DNA of 64,000 nucleotides from Aphidius gifuensis (Eukaryota; Arthropoda; Insecta; Hymenoptera; Braconidae), in NCBI RefSeq assembly GCF_014905175.1, contig NC_057793.1, positions 1,302,001 to 1,366,000 of the forward strand, written 5' to 3'. The notes beneath the pieces were generated by a model. The model did no database searches, was not told the DNA's origin, and was given only the letters and a program-made list of their open reading frames with translations. Position 1 is the stretch's first letter; each line of letters begins with the position of its first letter. Shown one piece after another: positions 25,032-37,602 of this stretch. A program made the position numbers and the translations under genes.

Positions 25032-28000
25032 TAGTTCGGCCCGTCATGCCCACTGTCTAATTATACATTATTTCAATTAAAATAATTAACAAATTTACCA
25101 ATCAATAATAATCAATTAACAATCAATCAATAACTCTTGAATTTTATATTTCTATCATCATAATGAGACACCGAGAGCGAGCGTCTCATTAAAATTAATA
25201 TTTTAAATACCCTCTAAATATTACCCATTTTATTTTTATTTTTAAATATCCGGTTTTTAAATATCGATTTATTTTTTTCACAATTGTCTATTGAAAATTT
25301 TTTTTATTTTAATTTCTTTTTTTTTTTTTAATTGTCTAATTTTTTTTTTTCGTCATATTCAGCTCGAGGCAATTTATTCTCTTGCTGAAAACATTAAAAA
25401 AAATTTCAACAAAGCCAACATTTTCATTATGAGCAACCCAAGAAATATTTTTGCCAAAATAAAAAAATAAAATTGTGGAAAATGTGGCAAACGATGTGCA
25501 ATGCTTTTCCTCGCTACCACCCTCTTACTTCACCCCCTTGCTCTCCTCTAGTAAATCTCTGTTTTAAAAATATATATATATATAAAATAAACAAAGTAGT
25601 TGTATTCACTTTATTTATATAAAATGTGTAAATATATATTTTTTCTTTTAAATGTTAAAAAATGTTTTTTTAAAATTACCTTCTAAAAATCATAGTTTGT
25701 GGGAAGGGCCGACGGCTCTCCGTTAGCTATGCTCATACCATTTTCCTCCATCACCAAAGCAATTTCAAGTATGCTCTACTTTTCTGAAAATCAAAGGTAA
25801 AAAAAGGAATTTTTTTTTTATTTTTTCTTTCAGTATGTAAAATTTTTTAATATATTTTTTTTTTAAATGCATATAGAAAAAATTCACTGACAATTATTTA
25901 GCTAACGAAAAAAAAAAAAGTAGAATATATATTTTAAAGTTAATAAAAACAATTAAAAAAAAAGCTAAAAATAATTTAAATAAAAAAAGAATAGGTAAGT
26001 TTAAATAAACAGCAAAACTAGAGGCACCAAAAGAGCCTTCTACGATTTTGTGATGGCGTGCCAGCCGATGTCCCGGACCAGCGGGTGGATCGATAGGTAT
26101 ACCCTTTTTTTTTTTTTTTATTATTTTTTCCTTCCTTCCTTCCTCTATTATTATTATTACAATTATTATTATATTTTTTTTACTATTTATTTCTATGACT
26201 ATTTTCAAGGATCAAAAAAAAAAAAAAGTCAAAAATAAATTATTAAAAATCACACCCAGTAATACACATGAGTCTGTATGAATTTTTATCAATAAATATG
26301 ACTTTTTGATATATTTATCTGTCAAATAAAATAAATTATATATAATAAAATTTTGTAGGCGTGAATGAGCAGAGAGAAAAAGAGCTTGCAAAAATCGTGT
26401 GTTGTAGAAAAAAAAAAAAAAGTCAAGGAGGCAAAAGATGAAGGAAAAACAGTGAGGAATAAAAGTGAGGATAAAAAAAAAATATGTTACATAAAGAAAG
26501 ATAAATAATACTCTATGTGCGAATTGTACATCCGCAGGATATGGACGAGAATGATGGTTAAAAAAGGGTGAGAAAAATTTATGGGGGGGTGTATTTTATG
26601 ATAGCTAAAAAGAGACTAAAAATTAAAGAGAAAAAAAAAAGAAAAAAAGAGTAATATGAGAAGAAGAAAAAGAAGAAAAAGAGGAAAAAAAAAAAGAGAG
26701 GTTTGAGGGTTGACTGGTGTATATGAACGACTATGAGGAAGTAGAGTAGACGGCGTCGAAAGACAAGAGGGCCTCAAGTGCTCCTCAAACCACCCTTCTT
26801 CTGGACTCCAATGAATTTTCATGCTTTTAAATATCTACTCACTAAAAATTATCATTCGTTTAATAAAAAAAAAATTATATTAATTATAAAGAATATTATA
26901 AATTATAATAATTTTATTGTTGAATAAATATTGCTCAATTATTTATCAATGAAATGTTTTTTTTTTTTTTTAATTTACCTCAGTGAAAATGTCAGTATTT
27001 GGTCAGACGTTGATTTTTTTTTTCAATGATTTTTTATTTTACAATCTCTCCCTCTCTCTCTCTCTATTTTCCTTGCTCGTTTTTATTCTCTTTCTCTGTC
27101 TTGTTCATGCACCTTTTGTATGTATATATATTTCTTCTGGCAACTCGATCGATTAAATTGACTTTATAATAACTCTTCTATTCCATATTTAACACTAGCC
27201 ACAATTATTTATTATTATTTTCAAAATAGAAAAAAAAATAATCTATAAATACAAGTAAAAAACAATAAAAAAAATTTTAAAAAACACAAATTCACAAATT
27301 AATTTATACTGTTGTATTTTTTTTTTATTATTAAATTAAATTTTTTTTTTTTTTTAATTCACAAATTTATATATCACAACAAGTTGATTTTAATAAAAGG
27401 CAGTTTGTGTTTTTCGTTTTTTAATTTTTTAATATCGAAATAGAGTAATAATTAAATTTTAAAATTTTTATTTATTAAATTTTTTAAATTACTTTTTTTA
27501 GTTTTTTTAATTATTTGTATTTTATTTTGCGGTTTTTCACTATATTTTACCGCGAGTTTGGCGTTAGAGAGCGATGGCGCGCGACGTTCATCCCTCAACT
27601 AACTTTGATAATCGAGGGCGGACATGTTTGATAGTGGGTAAAAGCGCAGACGCAATAATAATGTTCAAGGAGACGACGCCGTTTTTATTTTTGTTTCATT
27701 TGGTCTTATCAGATATGTGTGTAATACTCTCTTTCTTTCTCTCTCTGTCTCTCGACATATACGAATATAAATTGTGCGCTTGCGTTATCAACCCTCTTTG
27801 GTTAACTCTGTTTGATTTTTTTTCTCTTTCTCTCTTGCCCCCTTGACCGAAGCACTGCACTGGTTCTCGGTTTTTCAACCCCCCCTAAACTCCCACTGAC
27901 TCACCCAACTACTCACCCGTACACCCTTCAACTCACTCGCTCACGTTTCTTATTCAACTTTTTTTTTTTTTTTATTTTTAAATTCTCTTATTTTTTTTTT

Positions 28001-29142
28001 TTTTTTTTCATTTCAATATCCGTTTTTTTTTTTTTATTATTTTCTTCCAATATAAATGCTCTCAAAGGTGGCGGGAATTGATTCCGAAAGATCTCTCTTT
28101 TTTTTTTTTTTTTTTTTTCTCATCTTTTCTCATCTTTAATGTAAGTTTTACTATCATTTTATTTTTATGGAGTTTTTTTATTTAAAAAAAAAACATCTAT
28201 GCATTTGTTGTTAATAATAATTTTTGAGAAAAAAATTTAAAATTTGTTTTATTTTTTTTTTGTTGAATTAATCTCGTCTACTTTAATTTTAATTATTATT
28301 TTTAATAATAAATGTATTGAAAAATTATTTTAATCTGACCTAGTTTTTTTTTTTTATTTTTTTTAAATGGAACAAATAAGTATGTGGAATTGTGGTGATA
28401 ATAATTGACCTCCGGTGAATTCAAGTCTTGCGCGATGCATCGTTTATTTTTATTTTTTTTTTTGTATAGAGTGGACATGATTGAACGACATTTGAATGAA
28501 GCTCATTCGACAATCACAGTTTTTTTTTTTTATTTGGTCTATTTAAATTCTCATCGTATTATTTTCTTTTTTTTAAAAAAAATTTTTTTTTTGCTATTTG
28601 TGGTCTTTTACATGACCAATTGTAAATTGAAAAAAGCACCCCTTTATCCACCCTCTTTTTGAACTTTAGAGGTGACTCGATCGGTATTTTTAGGGTTGTT
28701 AAATATCGTCGATATACTCAATGTCTATATTAATATCAATCGAATTTTATAAATATATATTTAAACAAAAAAAAAATACAATCAATGCTAATTTTGTTTT
28801 TAAATTTTACTACGGTGATTAATCATAATAAATTTTCTTCTTAATAAAATAATTATCGATAAAAAAAAGAAAAAATAAACATTATTCATATCTAATTAAT
28901 GGATTAAAAATAATTAACAGATATTTATAAATTAATTTGAAATAAATTTAATGTAGAGAAAAAATTATAATTTCAATTTACCTCAGGCTTGAAAATAATT
29001 ATAGAAAAATTCTGAAATAACAAAATCAATTGGCCGAAAGAAAATGTAACACAATCTTATCACTTGAAATTGATAAACTGATAATTAATTGCATCAAAAT
29101 TATATGTTTAATGAACAAGTTTAAAATACATTTAAGAATTAG
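25032..29142. other. 5' region with CpG-rich islands, probable distal syd-1 promoter/UTR
   Basis: Mostly A/T-rich. Islands of higher GC occur at about 25678-25782, 26030-26098, 26715-26825, 27545-27690 and 28060-28095. The first is bounded on the minus strand by a TTTTCAG-like acceptor and an AAG|GTAATT donor. It holds a 22-codon ORF (starts MEENGMSIANGE) that stops before the donor, so it looks like a 5' UTR exon with an upstream ORF. The 27.5-kb island is CpG-rich like a promoter. No other gene is supported. Confidence 0.35.
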
Positions 29143-30140
29143 TTATTTTTTACATATTTCTTTTTCCATAATCTTGAAATTTTTTCCATCTAATGTTGTA
29201 AATAATTTATTTCCATCTTCATCAAGAACATTACAATATGGTCGATCCATTTTAACAATAAATTCACAACGAGCTGCAGCTTTCTGTGCAATTTCACTTG
29301 TAAAAATTGTCGATGTGTATTGAATATTATATTTTTCTCCAATAGCATCACTATACTCAAATGCGTATCAATAAATAAACAAATTATTAATTTTATAAAA
29401 ATATAAATGTCATTTAAATTTACCGTGCTTTTAAAATAGTACTTCCAAGACCAAGTCGACGATAATTTGGATCGACACTCAGGCCAAATGCACCAAGATA
29501 TCCATCAACACCATGAGTGTAACGAGGATCAACTTCATGACACACTCCCAATACAAAAGTAAATAATTTTTTTAAATTACCTTCATACTGAAAATTAAAA
29601 ATACAGTACAATCAAGATTAAGATTATTAATTTTTAATCATATATTTTTTTTTTTTTAATTAGATTGACCTCAATTGCAGTAAGTGCTTCTTCAAATTTA
29701 TCATTTCCAAAAAATAGCATATTAACACCAGCGAGAATTGGCTTTTCTGGATTTTCAGTAATGTCATATGCTGCAATCGAAATACCTTGTTGAACAATAA
29801 AATTCCAAGTTTTATACATTGCTGATAATGCTACTGGATCTTCAGCTATTTCTAAATGAAAAAATAAAAACAATTATTCATTAATTCATTTAATATTTAC
29901 AAAATTTAATAATCCATTTGAAAAATAAATTTTATATTTTTTAAATTATAAATAATACTTACTAAAGCATGATAAAATTGTTTCATCTCGTAAAAAAATA
30001 GTGCACATATGATCAACAGCCTCGTCGTATTTTTCTTCTGGAATTTCTTGAATAACAAATTTACGATTTATTTTATTTGTGTCAGTTATTTCAATATTGT
30101 TCCATACACGTGGTGGACCTGATGGTCTTGACCAAGCCAT
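29143..30140 (-). CDS. GNAT acetyltransferase, arylalkylamine N-acetyltransferase-like, copy A
   Basis: Four exons (29963-30140, 29670-29851, 29424-29587, 29143-29350) give 243 residues. The fold is read from the acetyl-CoA loop RRLGLGS, preceded by GAFGLSVDPNY, the usual GNAT beta-4/alpha-3 region. Upstream, ILAGVNMLFF matches the beta-strand that precedes it in insect dopamine/arylalkylamine N-acetyltransferase-like proteins. These enzymes typically acetylate biogenic amines such as dopamine or serotonin, affecting cuticle colour or amine clearance; the substrate here is unknown. One donor is GTCAAT, weaker than the others. It is a tandem duplicate of the gene at 30718-31656: same strand, same exon number and identical intron phases. 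The shared N-terminus is M(A/T)W.RPSGP. Confidence 0.85.
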
Positions 30141-30717
30141 TTTTTAAACAATTTAAAAATTAATTAAAATAGTAGAATATTTTTTTTTCTATTTGTAATA
30201 ATAATTAATAAATATTGAATTATGATGTCGGCAAGTAACTGACGACTGGTTTATTCGCGATCACTGACGTTCATAAATCTAATAATATGAATGCAAAAGA
30301 AAAAAAAAAAAAACCTTGATGAGATAATGATGCAGTAAGTCAATATGATAAGAGTACTTACATGATGATAACTTGTCATTATTTAAGTACTTTTATAAGC
30401 ATGTAATTTTTTATAAGCATTCAATTTTCTCAATAAATCATAGACTTGTGTAAAATTAATTTTTCATAATTTTATTTAATTTTTTGACTCTATTGATGTA
30501 TTTTAATTTGTAAAATAAATTTTTATATAATTTATTAAATTTATTTCATGTTTTATTAGTTCTTAAAAATTTAAATAAACTTGATTTTTTATTTTTTTTT
30601 ATTTTATTAAATTAGAAAAAATTATTTTTCTAGAAAATAAAATTATTATTAAATAAAATTCATCGAAAATTATTAAATAAGAAAAAAAATATTAGAAATA
30701 TTATTAATAATTATAAT

Positions 30718-31656
30718 TTAATCAATTTTTTTATCCATTAATTTGCAATTTTTACCTGATAATTTTGGAAATAATTTTTTACCATTTTTATCAATAGCAT
30801 TGTCGAATTTTTGATCAAGTTTTACTGTAAATCCAGCATGTGTTGCTGCTTTTTGAGCAAATGAACTTGTAAAAAATGTTGATGTGTATTTAATATTGTA
30901 CTCACGACAAATATCATCTCTTGAAAATTAAATAAAATAAATTTATCAATTTATAAATTAATTATTTTTATTAATAATCATTGGTACCTTGTTTCAAGTA
31001 GAATTTTTCCAAGACCAAGTTGTCGATAATTTAGATCTACACTCAACCCAAATGCACCAAGATATTCATCAACACCATACAATTCATGGGGATCTAATTT
31101 TTCATAACATTTATTTTGAAAGTCAAATAATATTTTTGAGCTTTCACCTTGAAACTGGACAAAAACATCATCATTAATTTAACAAACAAAATAAAACAAA
31201 AAACAATCGAAATTTTGTTATTTATCACCTGGAATTTTTTCATATATTTTTCAAATTCATTGTCACTTTTATAGAGAATATTAACACCAGCTAAAATTGA
31301 TGTTTTTGATTCATCAATTGTTTCATAAGCTGCAATTGAAATTCCCTGTTGTAACATCACATTCCAAATGTCTTGAAAATCTTTTAATGATTTTTCATCT
31401 TCAGCTAAATCTGTCATAATTATAATGATTCATTGAGTATTATTTTTATGTTATTATGTTGGATTAAAAAATACTTACTGTAGCAAGATGTCATGGGTTC
31501 ATATCGAGTGTAAATATTAGACATGTGATTGACAACTTCTTCATATTGATCACTTGAAATTTCTTGAATTGTAAATTTACGTTCAACATTATTTGTGTCA
31601 TGAATGTTAATTTTTTTCCATATGTGAACTGGACCAGATGGACGTTTCCAAGTCAT
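30718..31656 (-). CDS. GNAT acetyltransferase, arylalkylamine N-acetyltransferase-like, copy B
   Basis: Four exons (31479-31656, 31229-31410, 30988-31154, 30718-30919) give 242 residues. Acetyl-CoA loop is RQLGLGK after GAFGLSVDLNY. Two exons have exactly the same length as in copy A (178 and 182 bp) and the last two differ only slightly, so this is a tandem duplication. The two proteins have diverged considerably outside the loop, so the copies are old enough to differ in substrate. Upstream, about 500 bp of AT-rich DNA separates it from nucleostemin. Confidence 0.85.
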
Positions 31657-32160
31657 TTTGTTTTATAAATTAAGACTCAATTTTACTGGACACTTGAAGA
31701 GTGCAACGGACACAATGAAACCTTGAAACGTTGAGAGAGTCAAGCTTAAATGCATTGATAAGTTAAAATGATGATAAAGCCACTTGTTGATGCTCCACTT
31801 TTTTACTATTGGTTGATGAATTAATCTATCGTAATTATCACTCACATAGTCATGAAAAATTTATTTAAATAACAAGACTTTCTTGACAAAAAGAAAGTTG
31901 AAAAAAAAAAAATTGTCATTTGATAAATTTGAGATAATAAAAATTCAATTTAATAATATTCAAATGTCAATGAAATATTTATTTAAATAAATAATTATCT
32001 ATCGAAAAAAAATGTTAATTAATTTTTTAAAAATAATAGAAATATCAATGAAAATAATTTTTTTTTTTTAAATGACATAATAAAATTTTATTAAATCGAA
32101 AAGATTAATTATTTTTATAATTACGTACATGAAAACATATTTATATTTACTAATGAAAAA
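31657..32160. other. Intergenic, GNAT copy B promoter side / nucleostemin 3' side
   Basis: AT-rich spacer. The part next to 31657 should carry the copy B promoter and the part next to 32161 the nucleostemin 3' UTR. A 60-codon minus frame at 31663-31845 has no recognisable features. Confidence 0.4.
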
Positions 32161-34036
32161 TTATGTTGACTTATTTTTACGTGCAAGTTCTTTTTTTTGT
32201 TTCTTGAACTGCAATTTATTCATTTTATTTATTTTTTGATTTCCCTCAATTTCAAACAATGGGTCGACTTTTTTCTTTCTTTGTGCTGGTTTTGATTTAT
32301 TTTTTTTTTCTTGTTTTTCATTTATTTGTTTAAGTTTAAATGTCTGTTGGATAAATAAAATAATTATTAGTAAAAAAAAAAGACACAAAACAAATGAAAT
32401 AATAAATAAATTTTTTTTAAATTGTTACCTTTTTCTTGGCCATTTCCGTTGCAACAATTGACTCAACTGGTCCAGTACTGTCAACAACAAGTGGATCAAC
32501 TATTGATTGAGCATTTTCTGATTCTTCAACAATATTATCCAACATCATTTGTTCCTCAGCAGTGAATTTTTCAATATCAAATTCTTCAATATCTTTCATG
32601 ACAATTGCTGATGAAATTTGTGTATCAGCAACTTCTGGTGGTACAGTATAATATCTACATGAAAAAAAAATAAAAATATTACAAAAATTGTATAAAAATA
32701 AATTTAAAAAGTATTTAAAATAAATCAATAGATTACCTAATTTTACCAGAATTCCAATCATTAAGAACACCACGTGCAGCTGCCATACTATCTGGTACAC
32801 CACCTTTTCTAAACATTCCCATTCTTGCTGCTTTTTTAGCAAAGAATTCATCAGGTGTTGAAAAATCCAATATGTCATAAAGTTGCATTATTTGTTGTTT
32901 TGGTATTCTTCTTAATACAGCAGTTGCTGGTGTAAATGGATCTTTAAGAGCTTGTATTTTAACAGCATTTTTTAATGCAACTGATGTTTCATTTGTCTCA
33001 TTGCTATCAGCAAATACAATACCAGGTGAATCAAGTAGTTTAACTTTTGTATCTAATTGTACAACTTGCATTGCTTTGGTAACACCAGGTGTACTACCAA
33101 CATTACATGCTTTACTTCTTTTTAAAGAATTAATTATACTTGATTTACCAACATTTGGCAAACCAACAATACCAACACGTATACTACTTTTAGCACCAGG
33201 TCCATTACGACAATAATTACCAAGTAATGATAGTAATAATTCAGCACCAAAACACGTACCACTTTGTATCATTTTTTCATTTTTTAAACCTAATTTTTTA
33301 CGTCCAAGTTTTTTAGATTGATCTTGAGTTGATGCTTTAAATGCAACTGCTGGTAAACTTGCACGTAAATAACGTAACCATTGATCAAGATTATCACGTG
33401 GTACAAGATCAGCTTTATTTAACACAAGAACTAATTTTTTATTTCCTTTTGCTGATCTAACAGCTTCTTCAACATGTTTACAACGTGTACCAAGTGGATC
33501 ACGTGCATCAACAACTTCAAGTATAACATCAGCTGAATCCAAAACTTTTTTAAACTCTTTATAATATGCTTTTAATGAATTTTCTTCTCTTCTTTCAGTT
33601 GGAAGCTCTGTTTTTTTATTTTCAAACGATGATACTTCATGTATCATCTGTTTATTGTTAGCTGATGATACAAGACCCTCAAGACCACCAGATAACTTAG
33701 ATTTTTTAATTTCGCGTGCTTCCTCACGCCGTTTCTGTTTTTCCTCCTCATTCTGTCTCCTCATCTCTTCAACTTCCTTCAGAATATCTTCTTTGAAGGG
33801 ACAGATGTTTGGAATTGTCAATGGTTTTGACGTTTTTTTTGGATTTTTCTTCGCAATTTTGCGAAGTTTCCTATTGTGTTCTCGCACTTTTTTTTCCACC
33901 TTGTACCTTTGACGAGCCTGGATCCTTTTACTTGGTTTTTCTAGAAAATAATTAAATTACATTTAGTATTTTATTTATTATTATTAAAACTAACAAAACT
34001 ATATTTTTTTAACTTACTTAAACAAAGCTTTGCCAT
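32161..34036 (-). CDS. Ns1: Nucleostemin (GNL3-type nucleolar GTPase)
   Basis: Four exons (34018-34036, 32737-33940, 32429-32654, 32161-32343) give 543 residues. The GTPase is circularly permuted, as in the YlqF/YawG class: DARDP (G5, ~residue 151) and NKAD (G4, ~181) come before GLPNVGKSS (G1, ~266) and DSPG (G3, ~310). The N-terminus is very basic, with a coiled coil rich in E/K/R (about residues 20-95), the usual nucleolar-targeting and Grn1-like region. The C-terminal tail is lysine-rich. The family works in the nucleolus in 60S ribosome maturation and cell proliferation. The first exon holds only MAKLCL plus one base. It is arranged head-to-head with pen-2. Confidence 0.93.
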
Positions 34037-34562
34037 TGTTGATAATTAATTAAAATTTTGGAGTAATTATAACCTCAACTATTGTTGCACGTGTTAAAAA
34101 ATTATCAAAGAATTGCAAAGAAATAATTTTTATATAAAAAAAAAATATTGTGACATTGTGTGTGTGATCTATTTTTTATTTAGGATTTTAACAGAAAGAT
34201 GGCCCTGTTCAGTCAGCCATTTTGTTTCCATTTCTAACGCGCCAAAGTCTTCATGAATTTTATTCTTCAAAGTTAATATTCAATTTAAATTATTTATTAA
34301 TGATAATTATTCATAAAAATATTTTTAATCAATAGAGAATTTAATGCTCTATATTTTCAAGTAAACAGTTTATTTTTTAATTGTTTTTTAAAGTTTGGAA
34401 ATAAAAAAAAATAATCAAATGATTTTAGTGTCATGAGAGCCGTATGAGGCGCTGGGAGAGACAACGGTAGCCATATTTAATTCATGAAAAAGCAAAATAA
34501 ACATTATTATTATTATAAACAATCTGTCAAAAATATATTTACAAAAAATTTGTAAATAAACA
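34037..34562. promoter_or_regulatory. Shared 526-bp divergent promoter, nucleostemin / pen-2
   Basis: The two start codons face away from each other. A CACGTG E-box lies at 34088-34093, about 50 bp upstream of the nucleostemin ATG. A perfect E2F-type site (TTTGGCGCG on the minus strand) lies at 34238-34246. Both are growth-gene elements in animals. A further GC-richer patch at 34428-34475 sits on the pen-2 side. Confidence 0.5.
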
Positions 34563-35009
34563 ATGGATTTATCAAAAATGACTAATGAAAAAAAATTATA
34601 TCTTTGTCGATGGTATTTTCGAAGTACGTAAAACAAATAAATAATTATAAATAATACCATTAATTAATAATTAATTATTGAATTAAAATTTTCAGCTGGA
34701 TTTGCATTATTACCATTTCTCTGGGCAGTTAATTCAGTTTGGTTTTTCAAAGAAGCATTTGTTGTTCCAGCATATGAAGAACAAAAAGAAATTAAAAAAT
34801 GTAAACAATTATTTATCAAAATCATATTGTTAATTAACTATTTTAATCAAATATTTTATTATATTGCAGATGTTGTAAAATCAGCAATTGGAGCAATTTT
34901 ATGTTTTTCAATATTATTTGCATGGGTAGTAATATTTCAAACCCAAAGAGCAGCCTGGGGTGAATTTGGTGACTCTTTGAGTTACATTATACCAGAAGGA
35001 ATACCATAA
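34563..35009 (+). CDS. pen-2: Gamma-secretase subunit PEN-2
   Basis: Three exons (34563-34623, 34696-34800, 34870-35009) give 101 residues, the usual length of animal PEN-2. It has the membrane segments expected, GFALLPFLWAVNSVWFF followed by the SAIGAILCFSILFAWVVIF segment, and ends GDSLSYIIPEGIP. PEN-2 is the smallest subunit of gamma-secretase and triggers presenilin endoproteolysis, so it is needed for Notch cleavage. The C-terminal DYLSF motif reads DSLSY here; the Asp and the downstream Pro and Gly are kept. Confidence 0.95.
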
Positions 35010-35198
35010 TAAATGCCATCAAATATTAGACAAAAATATTTATTATACAAGAAGCACATCATTTTTTATCTATTATCATTTAAATAAATTTACATAAAAA
35101 TAATTTGTATATTAGTTAAAAATTATTGTTAAAAAGATAAACAATAAAGCTGTTTAAAATTAAATTATCTAAATGTGTTATCTACTTGTTGTTGATAT

Positions 35199-37602
35199 TT
35201 AAACAGCTAGACGTCTTTGTCGATACATTTTAAGATCTCTATAAACAAGTCTTGATAAAAATAATAAAGCAAATAAATCAGACACCATAAGCATGTAAAA
35301 AACACTGTGCCAACCCATCCAACGTGACATGAAACCAGCAAGAAGTGGTCCAACAGCAGCACCAATACTTCCAGTACCATCAATAATTGCTGTAACAGTT
35401 GCAAGTGCTTTTGAATTATCACCAAGACTTGGATGTGTACCAAGCTCAGCAGATACAGCTGTTGTTATCAATGCATATGGTCCATTAACAAATACACCAA
35501 CAATTATCAGTAGTATCACATTGCCCATGAAATAAATGCTTCCAAATGTCACATAAATAAATAACTGTAATTTAAAATACAACAATTATCAACAACTAAT
35601 TTCAGCTAAATGCTTTTTTTTTAATTTATAAAATGCTACCATTGGAATTGCAGCAATCAGCATTGTTGCACATGTCACAGCACTCATTCCACTATAATCA
35701 GACAATAATCCAGCTGCGATTGCACCAATTATACCACCAACATCAAATAGCGTTGATAAATCAGCACTCAATGCTGCATTATAAGTTGCTAAAAATAGAA
35801 AAATTTTATTGCTTCATTAATCTCTTGAATTTTTAAAAAATAATTATAGAAAAATTCAATGTTTTTTTAAAATTTAATTTACTAACTTGCAGATGTTATG
35901 TAAAGTGGTAGCCAGTATAAAAATGTATAACTAACTAATTTTGCAAAAAAAAGTGACAATGAATATTCCATAACTCCTGGAATTTTAATTGCTCCAATAA
36001 AACCAATTGCCTGTTCATCTGATGAATCCTGACAACGTCGATTGACTGATAACATTGGGCTTGTTTCTGATCTTGCACTTGATTCCTTTGTTAAAATAAA
36101 ATGCATATTAATAAATTAATTTTACTAATAAATTATCATTTAAATATAAAATAATGATTTAGCAAACAAAGCGTGATAATTATAAATAAATAAGGAATGT
36201 TAATTCATGCACTTACAAGGTCATCATAATCATCATTATCATCATGCTGATACCATCTAGATCGATGTGTGATATTCTGTGATAAAGTATTAAAATAATA
36301 ATCAAAAAATAAATTGCCAAATAATTATTAAAAAATAATAAAAAGCAATAAAATGTTTCTATAAAAAAAATGTAATAATAATTTGTAATTAATTTTGTGA
36401 AATATTTAAAAAGCACAAGTCTAATTATTGATTAATTATTCCAACATATAAATGAATGTTTATTGATATTTTTAAAGATTAAATTTACCTCAATTTCATT
36501 GTCAATTTGTTGTGTTTCATTGTCATCCTCAGAACTTCCCTCAACATAAATTTTTCTAACAATTTTTTTACCTGGTATTGAACATCCAACAATTTTTGGA
36601 TTTGGTGAAAGAAATAGAAAAATAATAAAACCAGCAATACCAATTAATATACCAGGTACAATAAAACTATTACTCCAATCTGTTTCAACATATCCACCAG
36701 CAATTAAACTTCCAAGAATGTTACCCAATGATGTATGAGAATTCCATATGCCAAATATTAAACCACGTTTTCCTTTTCCAAACCAATTACCAACAACAGT
36801 TACAACACCTGGCCAGCCAGAAGTTTGAAAAACACCACCAGCAGCCTAAGGAAAAAAACAACAACAACAATTTACAAATAGAAAATTCAAGAAATAATAA
36901 TTTTATCTAAGTTATTAATCAACTTACTTGGATAAAAAAAAAATACCATGGACTGTGAATATTTAAAACTTTAGCTAATCCAAATGCATAACATGATATA
37001 CCAGAAAAAAGCATTCCCAATGATAAAAAATATCTCAAATCAACTCTTTCAGCAACAAAGCCACTATATTAAATAAAAAAAAAAGAGCAAAAGTATTAAT
37101 AAAACATTGTTAAAATGATTTTAGAAATAAAGCTTACATGAAATTGTCACCTGAGGAACATAGCTGCTGCATATGCAAATAAAAATGCTGAGTCCATTGT
37201 TCCAAGAAGTGTTGGAGCATCAGGAGTATCTTAAATTAAATTATCATTTATTAATTTATTATTAAAAATAAATCATCAAGTAATTTTTTTCAAGTTAATG
37301 TTGGAAATGAAATTATGAAATTTACCAAATGGTGCCCAATCACACCAAGTATCACGATTATTATCGTCAATTGGAATATCTGGTGGTGGTGATAAACCAC
37401 TGCAATTTTGATAAAGTACTGTCTTGACAACTGATATTGGTTTTCTTGACATGTGATAACATGTGTATGCTAAATATGTCAATGCAAGTACTCCACCTCT
37501 GTGCCAAGCTAATTTGTTCATTCTTCTATGGGGCCACCATTTCATACCAATCCAATTTAACAAACTTATTCCCCAAGGTACACTACCATCTGGTACAGCC
37601 AT
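35199..37602 (-). CDS. SLC37A2: SLC37A2-type sugar-phosphate/phosphate exchanger
   Basis: Eight exons (37326-37602, 37151-37229, 36928-37063, 36489-36845, 36217-36276, 35887-36085, 35640-35788, 35199-35564) give 540 residues with about 12 membrane segments (major facilitator superfamily). Diagnostic stretches are YLAYTCYHMSRKPISVVK near the N-terminus, QTSGWPGVVTVVGNWFGKGK, and NGPYALITTAVSAELG followed by TAIIDGTGSIGAA near the C-terminus. Family members exchange glucose-6-phosphate for phosphate at the endoplasmic reticulum membrane. The central cytosolic loop is enlarged and acidic; a 60-bp in-frame exon (36217-36276) supplies part of it. The donor after 35640 was placed at ATG|GTAGCA because reading on gives a stop, while splicing there restores the family alignment. 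Confidence 0.93.

Noticed and set aside
24781..25053. 90-codon minus frame (MGMTGRTNAV...) overlapping the candidate syd-1 first exon
   Set aside because: It runs through the GTAAGT donor and does not end in the phase needed by the next exon. The alternative frame starting MQWRKH does.
26050..26238. Plus and minus frames over the 26.05-kb GC island
   Set aside because: Both strands have a donor- or acceptor-like site and neither frame connects to a gene, so the coding reading could not be supported.
27574..27846. 90-codon plus frame starting MARDVHPSTN
   Set aside because: It lies in a CpG-rich promoter-like island and turns into low-complexity Phe/Leu; no supporting splice structure.
35589..35640. 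Extension of the SLC37A2 exon to a stop after AFYKLKKKHLAEIS
   Set aside because: It is intron read-through. Splicing at ATG|GTAGCA restores the conserved membrane segment of the family.
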